From positions 455,365 to 519,364 of the forward strand of contig JAIWNF010000040.1 in NCBI GenBank assembly GCA_025093555.1: a stretch of 64,000 bases of DNA, read 5' to 3'. The notes beneath the pieces are model-generated. The model was not told where the DNA came from. It made no database searches and worked only from the letters and a program-made list of their open reading frames with translations. Below, in pieces: positions 35,563 through 47,121 of this stretch (its first letter is position 1; every line of letters begins with the position of its first letter). A program made the position numbers and the translations under genes. The DNA is from Circinella umbellata. Lineage: Eukaryota; Mucoromycota; Mucoromycetes; Mucorales; Lichtheimiaceae.

Positions 35563-37795
35563 TGTGCATATGGGAGATTATATATGTGTGTTTCGTGTGG
35601 ATATGTATGGGTATGTAATATAATATATATAAAAAAAAGAAGAAAAAAAAAAGAGAGGCAAAAATATAGAAGGGGACGGGGCAAAACTTTAGTTATTAGT
35701 AGTTCTCTTCTCTTCTTCTGTAGATGCGGCACTTGAAAAAAAATGGGGGTGCGATTTCCTAATTCATGGCGGCTAGTTAGTGCCTCAGGGTTTTTGGAGC
35801 AAATCACAACCACTCGTTAATGTGCGGAATTAAAGAATTTGGCTATTATCATTGGTTGAAGTTGTTGGTTATAATTTGCATAAGAAGCATCAAGCAAACA
35901 AAAACTACTTTTGGTATTTGATTTATTTTAAAATAATAAAAGAAATAATATTTTAAAAAAATATATTTACAAAAAAAAAAGGATTATACATTAAAAGGAG
36001 GTAGCTCCATGTGAAGTATATCATTATTATTATTGGAGTTGTTGAAACCACGTCATAAGTGATTTTTAAGATCACTTTCACTACCTGCCATGATGATGCT
36101 CTTATTCTACATATTAAGCATGACAGGTCTATTAGTATGTCTTGATGGATTGCTGGTTGACGATGGGTCATGAAAATAATTCTTTGGTGGAGAGGAAAAT
36201 ACGAATCTCTCTATTTATCTAGCGAAGCAGTAAGATTTATTTATCTTTTCGTGTATTGGCAATAACGAGTATTTACTCATGGGTACTTATTAGTTGTTTG
36301 TATTCCCACGCCCAGCAACAGTATAATCTTCATAATGACAATCAAATACTGTCATGTTCTCATTTTTCTTTCACTAATTCGTGTCTCAATATACAGAACA
36401 ATAATATTACGATTGACGATCCTTTTTTTCATTATTACTATTAATATTATGTTCTATTTTTATAATCACAAGAAAGAATAACTTTTTAATGGTAATTTTT
36501 TCTAATTGATATTAATCGATGTACCTGTGATTATGCGTGCACCATTAAAAAAACAATCTATCTTTGTTCCTAGCAAAAATACGGAAACTAATGTAATGAT
36601 GTGAACGTTTCTTACTTAACATAAAAAATGTTTTACTTTTTCCCAAGTATTGTTTATGCACCATCATTCAAGGAGTAGGAAGCAGAAAAAAGGTGTCATG
36701 CCTCCTCTATATTCATTATGCTCAAGTAATATTCTGTGCAACAATTGGCAATCATGCCTTCATCAATATAAAGGATGTGTTCTCTTTACTACAACTCAAT
36801 GCTATAAGAAACAAAAATAATCTAGAACCTACGTATAAAAAAAGAATTGATTACACCATTGACTGTATGTTTATCTATTATTAACCAATTCTTATCTGCG
36901 TTTATGCTTATAGATAGTAATAGTATCTTGATATAACGTCATGTCAAATATTTTTCTGTCATCTTTATTTTAAAATGAATAACCATTAAACTATTAAACA
37001 AAGAATAATATAATAACTATACTACACGAAAGATCAAGTCTTTCCCATTCAAATGATACCCATCATCATAATAATAATAATAATTGTGGAATATAATGAA
37101 TAGAGTAATCATCACTTCATTCATTTAATAGAAAAAAACACTGTCCTTTTTTATTTATTCAATATATGCGTTCCGATTAATTCATTGTTATAAAGTGCAC
37201 GGACTTAATAATAGTAAAATGGAACAACAGTCTTTCCCTATCACAAAAAAAAATATACTTATACGTATGCACCCGCTGTTAAAAACATCTTCTTCACACA
37301 CTCTCTCTCTTCTTTACGGAAGCAAAGCGCTCTGTTTGATAAATGTGATGAAGTTGAAATACTACGTGGAATGTAAATTTATGCATATTGAATTGTAAAA
37401 AAATAATTGATTCTCCCCTTGAGAATATTTTTTTCGCTGACCTGCAGGTATAGTTACGTACACTACCTAATTCATTATAAACTTATATTAATGATGCAAC
37501 ATAGTATCAACGTACTTTTCGACTTTTATTATCATCCCCGTTTACGAGGTTATTTCCTTGTTAAATGGATGTATATGTAAATATATAAAAAATAATTATT
37601 TAAATGATTCTATAATATATTATTTTCTTTTTCTTCCTTCAAAAATAACAAAAGAAGCATGTTGATGAATAACAAGTATTTTTCTTTAAAAAAAATGGAA
37701 TGTTATATTTAAGAGATGGTGAGATTTAATGATAAATTAATAAAATACATCAGAGTTTATTATAAAATTTTAAATATACACATATATTATTATTT
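35563..37795. other. 2.2-kb intergenic region without a recognised gene
   Basis: Holds the upstream region of the LRR gene and the downstream region of the aminopeptidase gene. Frames of 60-70 codons occur but none has recognisable motifs or supporting splice sites. AT-rich, with short ATA/AAT runs near 37070. Confidence 0.5.
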
Positions 37796-40500
37796 TTAAA
37801 GAGGTTCTGTTTCTTCTTCTACCCATTTTAATGTTTGATTATCATTCACCAATTGAGGTTCGAGTACACGACGACATTCTTGATGATAATTATTAATCCA
37901 TTGACGATCCGATTCACTTAATAATTTTGTATCAAAAAGTCTTTTCCCAAAAGGTACAAAAGTAATATGTTCAAATCCAAGATAATCACGATCACCGAAA
38001 CAGTATGGAATATTTTTAGGTCGTGTAACAATCAAGACATTTTCAAGTCGTATGCCAAATTCACCATCTTGATAATATCCAGGTTCTTTTTAATTTTAAA
38101 TTATAATGTTGGTTAGTAAAAAGTAAAAGTGAAAAAAAAGTAGGGGAGAAGGACGGGGGGAGGTGTTTATACACAGAGAAAATAATAGTTACCATTGGTT
38201 ACAACCATTCCTTCTTGAAATGGAACTTGAGAATATGCTTGACGACCACCAATACCGTGAGGACCTTCATGGACATTTAAATAAGCACCTACACCATGTC
38301 CTGTACCATGACGAAAGTCAAGCCCGTCTTGCCATAATGGTTGCCTAGCAATAGAATCCAACTGATACCCTGAATATATATCAGTCGTTCAATGTTGTTA
38401 GTCTCTTTCAAATTGAACCCTGTTTTATTTTCAAAGATTATAATACTTTAATATTGCTATTATTAAGCTTTACCTGTGACACCTGTAGGAAATATAGCTT
38501 TATCCACTGCAATATGAGATTGCATCACACGAGTAAATGCTCGTTTCTGAAATTCAGTAGGTTGACCATCAAATAAATAAGTCCGTGTAATATCTGTTGT
38601 TCCATCCAAATAATGAGCACCTGAATCACAAAGATAAATTTGTTTTGGATCAATAATGGCTGAATGATCCGGTGAGGGTTGATAATGAATAATAGCACCA
38701 TTCGACCCAGTGGCAGCTACTGTATCAAAAGACATCCCAACATAATTCTTGAATTGACAACGTATATCTTCTAAATGTTGTGCCGCATCGACTTCATGTA
38801 AACGTTGTTGTTTATTATTTCGTAATTGATTGGATAACCACGCAAAATGTTTGGATACAGCGACAGCATCACGCTTATGGGCTTCTCGAAGACCGTTTAA
38901 TTCGGCTTCATTTTTTATTGCTTTGGCTATAGTAATTGGTGAGGATTCAAAAACCAGTTTATCCTAGAATTATGTACCTTTTTGTTTTAATATTATATAT
39001 ATATATATATAGAATAATCTATCTATTTTTTTTTGTTATCCTTACCTTTCCACCTAATGCTTGTACAATAGAAAGATTTGTTAATTCAGGGTCAACCATA
39101 AACCGTTTATTATTATCAGATGATTTTTTATTATAACTCTGGAGATCATCCAAAATAGAATCATAAGATTTGATTTGTACATAATCATCTAATTCGGAAC
39201 GTAATTGAGCTGATAATCGTTCATCCGCATTGGCAACATACAATACTGCATGATCTCTTGTTACCACACAATAAGCGAAAAATATGGGACAACAATGAAT
39301 GTCTGAACCACGCAAATTTAAAAGCCATGCAATTTCGTCCAATGCTGAAACAACAGTACCTTCATAGCCTTTTTGTGCTAAAACCAATCTCAAATCATGT
39401 AATTTGGCTTCACGACTTTGACCAGCATATTTTACATCATGATCGACAACAGGGAGAGTAGGTCTTACAGGTCTGTCTTTTCGGATTTGATCTATAGGGT
39501 TTTCACCTTGAACAGGTACCAATTTTGATCCAACGGATGCTAAATCTTTTTCAAGTGCAATTGCATCACCTATATATATTAGATGAGATATAAAAGAGAT
39601 CAAATATTTTTAGTTTTCCTCCTTTTTTTATTCAAGAATAAAATAGCTAATATACTATATTCACTATTTATAAATGTTTGTTTACCAACAGTAATAATAG
39701 AAGGATCAATCCCAATTCGAGAACCTTGAGGTAAATCCTGTATATATGAATAAACAGAGTATTAATTAAAATTACATACATGTATATACAGCATATTTAA
39801 CTACATACTTTTATGATATATTCCTTCCAATCAGGTACTCCTGGCATCCCTTGTTTCATAAGTGTCCAGTCATCACTGAGTTCCTGAGATGCTTGAAGAA
39901 AGTATCTTCCATCCGTAAATAAAGCAGCAACATCTTGACTTACAACGGCACAACCTGAAAATACATAGATTTATATCTGTTATGTCCAGTGCATAAATAG
40001 ATATATATTTATATTCACTATTTAAATAGAAAACTCACCTGCTGAACCTGTAAAACCCGAGATCCATGCGCGTCTATTATCACACTCAGCTGTATACTCG
40101 CTCTGTATATAATATAAGATTGGACAAAAAAACAGTTAATATTTATACTCTTTGTACACATTTATAGAATAGCCGAAATAAATAATAAACAAGTGTATAT
40201 TCTTCAAACCTGATGAGCATCTTCAGAAGGAATGACACTAAATAAAAAGTAAAAAAAAAAAAAGAAAAAAATATCATTACCACTACCATTATTATTATTG
40301 CTATTCATATAGTTCATTGGTCTTTTTTATTATTCCATAAATAAAAGAATGAAAACTTACAAAGCGTCAATCTTTTCAGGCGAAGAAGCCATAGTTTCCC
40401 GTAATGCATTTAATCGATTGTTCAAAGCATGACTATTGTTAGTACTACTACTAACAAACGATCGTTGAAAAGATCGCAGTACGTTGGTGGAACGATGCAT
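37796..40500 (-). CDS. Xaa-Pro aminopeptidase (M24B, APP1/XPNPEP1 type)
   Basis: Nine exons (40500-40361, 40237-40210, 40102-40039, 39954-39809, 39737-39686, 39569-39046, 38963-38474, 38369-38193, 38085-37796) give 636 residues in one frame. The first ~35 residues ([15 protein letters not shown]...) look like a mitochondrial presequence; an internal Met (MASSPEKID) could give a cytosolic form. A creatinase-like N-terminal domain ([21 protein letters not shown]) is followed by the pita-bread peptidase domain. Metal ligands are visible: two Asp in [17 protein letters not shown], His in HGTGHGVG, Glu in NEPGYY and Glu in RLENV. The family removes an N-terminal residue next to proline using Mn2+. 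The fungus-typical C-terminus ([19 protein letters not shown]) is intact. The second exon uses a GTTTGA donor, weaker than the others. Confidence 0.93.
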
Positions 40501-40862
40501 AATTTTTTTTTTATTTTGTGTGTAGGTTTAATGAAAAGTACGCCTAAATTGGGTATCGGGACTCTTTTGTTGTTTGGTTGAAATTATAATATCGTAGCAC
40601 ATAGCTAAAAAAAACCCCCAACAATTAGGCATTATAAAATACAACTAAAAAGGATGATGATAACAACACTGTTAGTTTATGCTTCTATATATAGAAAGAT
40701 CAATTAAAAAACGAGAAAAAAAACGTTGTTAGGCAACATTGTCGCGGTGACGAAGCTTCTGTTTTTATCTTGTAGAAAATAATTTATTTTCCCAAAAGGA
40801 GGAATTTTATGAAAGATATAAAAAAAGGGACAAATAAGGAAATGAAAAAAGGAAATGTGCTA

Positions 40863-41600
40863 AGTTAGTAAGGGACAAAACACGTGAAATTTACGTAACT
40901 AAGCATCCAGGCTGATTGCATGCTGCTGTTCCAAATGCATTTTGTATAGATGAAGAAGTGTTTTAGTTGCCACACCATTTGATTAGAAAGTAGTTTCGTG
41001 AACGACAAATTGCCAATATGCAGACCAAATTTGGAACAAAGGGGTGGGAATAAAGTCAAAATGTGCAAGTTTAAATTCAAGATGTACTAATAAAACAGTC
41101 AGAGGAAAGGATCAATAGTGGGATCACTAGGGGAGACCAAATAACAGCATGCAATACTTTACTAGACCGATTGTTTAAGGGGACACGCCCACACAAAGTG
41201 TTTGGATGTATCAAGCGCGTAACAAAAGACACATGTAGGCGTTGTAAATATGTGCAATATGAGTTGATGAAGTCGTCGTTTATAAGATGAGTTTTTGCAC
41301 CACCACTGTATAAAGATAATGGTTCCGCTCAACTAGATCAGGGGGAAACAGATTATTGAGAGGCGGAAATATAGATTATTGAAATCCTCGTAGCACCGGA
41401 ATATCAATGGGGTACCACAACTGTACATTATTGCCCTTTTTTTCGCCATGATCAGAAATGTGACATCTCAGCTGTGTGTCAAATAATGGACAATCAAAAG
41501 CAGCATAATAATTAAACCTTAACACCGTTACATCCAAACCACCAAAAAATAGGTAGATTGTAGCATCGTGAGAAAAAATGCTCATTTAAGAAGGTATATA
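40863..41600 (-). pseudogene. Non-LTR retrotransposon (LINE) 3' relic
   Basis: Minus-strand frames around 41200 give CVFCYALDTSKHFVWACPLK, which matches the CxxC...HxxxxC zinc-binding segment after the reverse transcriptase in many LINE ORF2 proteins. It is preceded by an LHQLILHIFTTP stretch and followed by an LSNQMVWQLKHFFIYTKCIW stretch ending near 40863. Stops and frameshifts interrupt it. No endonuclease or reverse-transcriptase core is present, consistent with a 5'-truncated, decayed insertion. Confidence 0.5.
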
Positions 41601-41768
41601 TGGATTAAAAATATTTTACATATAATTATTTATATGTAAAGTCTTTTCTAACAAACTTCTATGTGGTGTATACAAATCAGAGAACAAAGAAAAAATGGAA
41701 TAATAATATAATAGATGAAAAAATGATGATGAGGGGGAAAAGAAAGAAGTGATAGTAAATGCTAATTT

Positions 41769-42549
41769 CTAGTTTTTATAATGTTCAATTGCCATATTTG
41801 CAAAATAACCGTGGAGTCGGTTATCATATGTCAATTCAGGATGGAATGCAGTAGCAAAAAGATGGTTTTGACGGACAGCAATAATAGTTTCTGCTTCTGT
41901 TTGACCAACCTTTTGTTCCAAACGACCAACTACCTTAACATCGTCTGATAAAATATCGCTAATTACGGGTGCACGAATAAAGATAGCATGGAAAGGCGTT
42001 TCCCCTACAATTTCAGGCATGTGCAACTTGGTTTCAAAAGATTCTTTTTGAGTACCGAATTGATTACGGTTGACACGGATAGCAAGGCCACCAATCAATT
42101 GTTGACCTCCCTTCTTTGCACTTGTAGCTTCATTGGCCAACATGATCATACCTGCACAAGTACCCCAGGTAGGTTTGGTCTTAGCGAATTCTCGAAGAGG
42201 TTCCAAGATACCACAACGCTCAGCAATTAAGGCCATGGAGGTTGATTCACCACCGGGAATAATGAGTGCATCGACCGATTGCAATTGTTCTGTTGTACGA
42301 ATCGGAATGGCGTCGGAAACAACGGGTAAATTCTGCAACATATGAATATGTTCGAGGAAAGCACCTTGTAAGGCTTTAATTATAAATGGGGAAAAAAGAA
42401 AAAAAAAGGTTCGATCAATACCTTATCAAAAAATAGACATATATCCTCTCTTCTCGCTTTTCCCTCCGTTCTGAATATAACTATATCAAACGTATATATT
42501 ACTTACCGAGAACACCAACTTTCAAAGTAGTTTTATTGGCTGTAGTCAT
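41769..42549 (-). CDS. SNO1: PLP synthase glutaminase subunit (PdxT/Sno)
   Basis: Two exons (42549-42507 and 42373-41769) give 215 residues. VGVLALQGAFLEHI and IIPGGESTSM are the N-terminal signatures. The class-I glutamine amidotransferase triad is present: Cys87 in WGTCAGMI, and His192 and Glu194 in FHPELTYD. The enzyme releases ammonia from glutamine and passes it to the PdxS/Snz synthase to build pyridoxal 5'-phosphate. No synthase gene is in this window, so the two subunits are unlinked here. Cytosolic; no targeting signal is seen. Confidence 0.95.
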
Positions 42550-42732
42550 TTCTTCTTGTTTTGTTTTTTTTTTGTGTGGTGGAATAATTTTAGGGGAAAG
42601 GAAAAAGAGAAGGTACCCCACTTTGGAAGAATTTACTCCATCAAAAAAAAAATTACAGCGAAACCAAAAATCAAAGATCGTTTTAATCTCCGCTTCATGA
42701 AAGTTTGAACTGTATTCAATATTGATTTATTA

Positions 42733-42822
42733 CTAGCAACTGTTTCTCGCTTCGCTCGGATAAATGAGCTCCTTCCCTTCGCTTCGGGTCATTTAACGGA
42801 TTGCGTCGCAAAAGGGGGAGGG
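42733..42822 (-). mobile_element. Helitron 3'-end fragment, reverse orientation
   Basis: The minus strand reads ...TTAAATGACCCGAAGCGAAG, then CTCATTTATCCGAGCGAAGC, ending GTTGCTAG at 42733, followed by T. This matches the 3' ends at 55175-55178 and 60600-60603. It is GC-rich in an AT-rich setting and carries no 5' end or coding sequence. Confidence 0.75.
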
Positions 42823-43344
42823 ATACACCCAAGACCATCACATCCAGTGCTTTAACGAATTTGCTAATAATAAATCTAAATCATATTTATATTTTATCAT
42901 TGTCTCTATCGTTGAGTTATATATCTGCTAAAAAATGAAAACAACTCGCTTTACAAGTTGTCTTTTTTTTTTCTTTACGTATCAATTTACAAATCACTGG
43001 AAAAAAATCAAGACAACATGCTTCACATGTTGTTTAACTCTTTATTTTTGACTTATCTACTTACCTAAACCTGAAATATACAACAAGCCGTAAATTAATT
43101 TCAATGACAATAAAATTAGAAGAAGCAGATAAGAAAGGAATAAGGAAAATAAGATGATATACAATAAATAATGATGTAAAGACTTTTGTGTCAAAATGTT
43201 ATTATAAGGTAATATCTTTATATGGTTGATGATTGCTTGAATATTTGTGGATTTGTGTATAGGTATCTTTAATGAAAGTATGTAAAATAAAAAATGAATA
43301 AGTGAAAAACAGAATCATACACTACAGTTAGCCAGGAGGCTAAT

Positions 43345-43590
43345 CAAAATGTTGCTGAAGCGAAGGCTGAAATATGGTAAATACTTTCACGAGCTGTGCT
43401 TTATATTTTATATAAATATAATAATAGTTTTCTTTCTTATATCTTTCAAAGTAGCTAATTCAATTTTTTTTATAAGGGTGGTGTATTGAATTAGAATACA
43501 TAAGTTTCGAATATTATGAAACCAAGAAGTAGAGTGGTGGTTATTTACCATATTTTCAGCCTGCGTTTCGGCAACATTTTGATCTTTAGT
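43345..43590. repeat. Inverted repeat of a coding-like segment
   Basis: About 43 bp at 43345-43388 (containing AATCAAAATGTTGCTGAAGC) are repeated in inverted orientation near 43547-43588. Both arms encode the same short peptide (QNVAEAKAE on the plus strand, QNVAETQAE on the minus). The arms are ~160 bp apart and could form a hairpin. Confidence 0.65.
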
Positions 43591-43960
43591 CGTTCCTAGA
43601 ACAGTCTCAGTTGCCTCCGCTCTGGTTTTCAATGATGTGATAAGGTTTTCTGAAGAAAAAATTGAGCTTGTAATTTGTGATCCCAAAGGAGGTGTTGTTG
43701 TAAGTTTATAATAAAAACGTTTAAAAGTTTGCGTATTTCTACTTCAATTTGCATGTTCTTTAACTTATTCAATGCTGTGTCCTTTTTCTACTGCGTTCGT
43801 GCTGGCTGTTGAACATATCGGGTGTGGTGGGTATTTTGCTGTGTCAATACCGGCTTGACCCAATTTGCTGTTGTTTTTTTCTTTGCTAAACAAGCCATGG
43901 TATTATCTTCAATACATGCAAGAAATAATTTATGCTCCACTGATGATTCAATTCGTAAAT
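43540..43960 (-). pseudogene. Coding-like relic, unknown
   Basis: The minus strand from about 43960 gives LRIESSVEHKLFLACIEDN, then LAKKKTTANWVKPVLTQQNT, and in another frame MGSQITSSIFSSENLITSLK followed by RAEATETVLGTTKDQNVAET. Frame changes lie between. Alanine/threonine-rich helices of the last part resemble hydrophilic stress proteins, but this is weak. Its end is duplicated in inverted form nearby. Confidence 0.3.
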
Positions 43961-44473
43961 TAAACACCCTTTAAATGAATTAGCTTAATGTATATACAAA
44001 ACAAGTTTTAGAATCTTGGGCAATTCCAATGGTACATGCTTTTAATTGAGCTTCTTAAGGTAGTAGAAAATGTATTCTGGCTCCTAGCAATGTGCCCTGA
44101 CTGTTATATTCTAATCTTGCATCACTGTATTGTATATTGCCGATGTCTGATCTTGGTCTAGCCATGGTCGTACTGCAAAGTAAAATAATTGTTCTTTGTT
44201 GTAGCCTTGTTAGAGTGATGGTTTGATTGGTTATTACCCAAGTAAATCTTAATATATTGAAGAGCTATGTTAATATCTGTTATATCAGTCAAAATTAATA
44301 AAAGAAAAGAGGCGTTAAAAAGTCAACGAGACCCAAAACAACAATAATTGAACTGAAGTTTATTAAAATAAAATATTATCTCTATTTATATAATCGTATT
44401 ATTGGTGAGATATATTAATATGTATATGGGGATACGTGAGACTTATATTTGTTATGACTGTGTGAATTATAAA
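43961..44473. other. Intergenic spacer before the GGCGCGCC element
   Basis: AT-rich DNA with no recognised gene or repeat. Confidence 0.4.
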
Positions 44474-46133
44474 GGGAATGACTACGGGCGCGCCAAAAAT
44501 TGATAGTCAGACGAGGGGCGCGCCAATTCTGAGCCGGCACTTTAGTAACATGGCGCGCCCTTCGTCTGTTTTACTTTGCTTCCTCTTGTTCAAGTTTGTT
44601 ATATGAAACATATCTTATTTAAACTGAATTTTCTCTACTTTAAATAAAAGAATTACGAATAAAAATATGACAGTCCGGTTGAATCATCATCATTCTTCAG
44701 TTGAATACTTTTTGATAATAAAAATATCAAGCCATTTGAAAAACTATCAAAGATATACATATTAATTTCTTTTTAATCTATTATATCCAATGGGTCAAAT
44801 TAAATTAAGAATGAATTCATATAAAGTAAAAAATCATATTCAATTTTTATTTTTACTTTCAAAGGCTTTAGTAATAACATATTGAAATATTTATGCAATG
44901 GAAATATTGTACAAATATTAATAATAGAAGGTGTTGTACATATTAATATAAGCTTGCTATTATGGGATCCATGGACCAGCAGGATTCTTTAACATAGGTT
45001 CATTACAAAAAACAATAACATTTGAAGACTATGCCGCTATCTTTCATACAAAGTGTTCTTGTTCTTGACTCATTCAACAAGACTACACCAATATTTCATA
45101 TGAGGATGCAATAGAATTCTTGTTTAAGAATCAAAATCTTGACTCTAGAGTTCACGATCAGCCACAAGACGAAAATTATACCTTTAAGAGAGATTTCTAG
45201 AAGCTATTGTTATTCATATTTAAGGGCAACCCCAGCAGTGGAGGTATAATCGTTTCTATTTTAGAATCAAAATAAACTCGTTTTAGCAACGCAGATGATT
45301 TTTCTCCATCAGTGAGTTGCTATTTGGAGGAGCTAAAAAAATCAAGTAAAAGAAGGGGAAAATTTTTTTTACATCCCCCGAGTGCGCGTATACAATTTAC
45401 AAACGATTGTCAATTTTTTTCCAGTAGATCCATTTTGCCTCCCCGTTTACAACCGCTGCTGGGGTTGCCCTAATATGATTGATTTGATTTTTTTTTATCG
45501 CTTTGTATTATTATGTATATTTATGTCATCTTTTTTTTTTCGTTATACTACGTATGACCCAATTTCTTTCTTCTTCCCTATTTATATGGTACTCTCTTAT
45601 TTGGTAATTTATATTATACAGATTATTCCTTTATCCTACGTAATAAATGTTGATACGTGATCTTTTTTTGAGCTGCTCCTATAGCCCACCCATTCTTCTA
45701 TATTATAATTCATATGTCCTTTTCTTATAATTTCGTTTATTTATAGCACAAGCATTATATAGTACGTATTATAGTTATATGCCTACAATTGGTGCCATTT
45801 TTGATCTATGTCATACTGCTTCGCTCCTTTGCTATTGGCTTCTTTGTATAGTTACAGAAGTATACGTATTGCATTCTTTTATAACTTTTTGCTTCAGTGA
45901 TTTTTGAATATATTTTATAGCGTAGAAATAGAAAGAAACTCTATGTTTAATTGGCACAATACGTTAAATATATTGTTAATAAATATTGTAGAGACTGTGA
46001 ATATTTTGAATAAGTGAAGAAAAAGGGTAGATGAAGGGTAGACGAAGGGCGCGCCATGTTACTAAGATGTCTGTTCAAAATTGGCGCGCCCCTCATCTGA
46101 TGGTAAAATTTTGGTGCGCCCGTAGTCAATCCC
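44474..46133 (+). mobile_element. GGCGCGCC-TIR element, complete copy (1.66 kb)
   Basis: Terminal inverted repeats of about 95 bp begin GGGAATGACTACGGGCGCGC at the left and end with the near-complement GCGCCCGTAGTCAATCCC at 46133. Each TIR carries the 8-bp palindrome GGCGCGCC two or three times at regular spacing, in otherwise AT-rich DNA. The interior has no transposase frame, so the element is non-autonomous. Long TIRs are typical of MULE-type elements, but no target-site duplication is clear. A smaller MITE is nested at 45224-45470. Confidence 0.75.
45224..45470. mobile_element. PIF/Harbinger-like MITE (247 bp), nested
   Basis: TIRs GGGCAACCCCAGCAGTGG and CCGCTGCTGGGGTTGCCC are 18 bp long and match at 17 positions. 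They are flanked on both sides by TAA, the 3-bp target duplication typical of PIF/Harbinger elements. It is non-coding. The same insertion is in the second, inverted copy of the host element, so it predates that element's duplication. Confidence 0.75.
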
Positions 46134-46144
46134 TAGCAAAATGC

Positions 46145-46250
46145 ATCAGGTATACGATCAAGCTCTCCAACCCAATTGTACACCTTTTCCATGACTGCTA
46201 TTGCGGGATTTAAAAAAGTACACCTTTTTAATTGTACACCTTTTTTCGTG
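46145..46250. repeat. Copy of the GTACACC-type element end
   Basis: Collinear with 7646-7750: CATCAGGT.TACGAT, then CCCAATTGTACACCTTTT, then the AAAAAGTACACCTTTTT and ATTGTACACCTTTTTTCGTG units. No matching left end was found nearby, so it is a solo end or truncated copy, wedged between the GGCGCGCC element and the pogo element. Confidence 0.65.
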
Positions 46251-46259
46251 TTTCTCCTA

Positions 46260-47079
46260 CAGAGGATCCCTGTTAATTTCATATCCATTAATTTTCACAC
46301 CTCAATAACTTCACCAAAAATCAAGGAATGGTAAAAATAACATAAGAAAATTTTCACATCCCCCTTAATTTCACTTTCACAGCACTTGGCGGCATTGAAT
46401 CCTTAATGGATATGTAAATCAAAAAAAAAAAAAAAGGATTGTAATTAAATTAGTATACAGAATGGGTTACTTTTTTTATTACATCATTTGCATGTTTTTT
46501 TTTGAAGAGTTTATTTAATGTTTATTCTCTTCTTGTTTTTCTCGCTTCAAGTCTTTGCATATAGTACTAATATCAGGTGTCTTAAACAGCTTGAATTCAT
46601 TTTTAGCCCATCATGCTAGCGATCGGTTTGTTATGGTTCGTGGGTCAAGTTTTTTTTTCTCAGTCAAAATACTACACTGTCCAGCTGTCAAGCCAACGTT
46701 AGATTCGGCTACTGTTATTTTGTTTTGGTATATATAAAGCAAAAATATAGAAAGATGAAATGTAATAATATAAAGAATAAATTATCTCGGCACTATATTA
46801 CTATATATAACTTTTTTTCAAAAGAAAAAAAATGTGTTATAGATGTGCTCAAATAAAAAAAAGAAATAGTTACAAAAATGTATCAAGAACAATCATATAA
46901 AAATAATTTATTAATCAACACGTATTTTGATACAATAAAAGATATACAGTAGTGAGCTAAAGTATTCAATATATGCACATTCTTGGAAAAAAATTTCATA
47001 GTATCCGTTAATTTTCACACCCCTTTATTTTCACAAAAAAAATGAAAAATGGCTCTATGAAATTAACGGGGATCCTCTG
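46260..47079 (-). mobile_element. Decayed pogo/Tigger-family element (820 bp)
   Basis: TIRs of 24 bp begin CAGAGGATCCCTGTTAATTT and match at 23 of 24 positions; both ends are flanked by TA. CAG termini with a TA duplication are typical of pogo elements. On the minus strand at 46500-46700 a broken frame encodes GLTAGQCSILTEKK, then after a stop WAKNEFKLFKTPDISTICKD. That matches the helix-turn-helix N-terminus of pogo/CENP-B-like transposases. The DDE catalytic part is deleted. Subterminal ATTAATTTTCACACC-like repeats lie near both ends. Confidence 0.8.
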
Positions 47080-47121
47080 TATCCTGTCTCCCAACTAAAC
47101 GTTTCTATTAATTTCTAAAAA

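Noticed and set aside
35953..36884. Several 60-72-codon frames as small genes
   Set aside because: No motifs, no splice support, and codon content like random AT-rich DNA.
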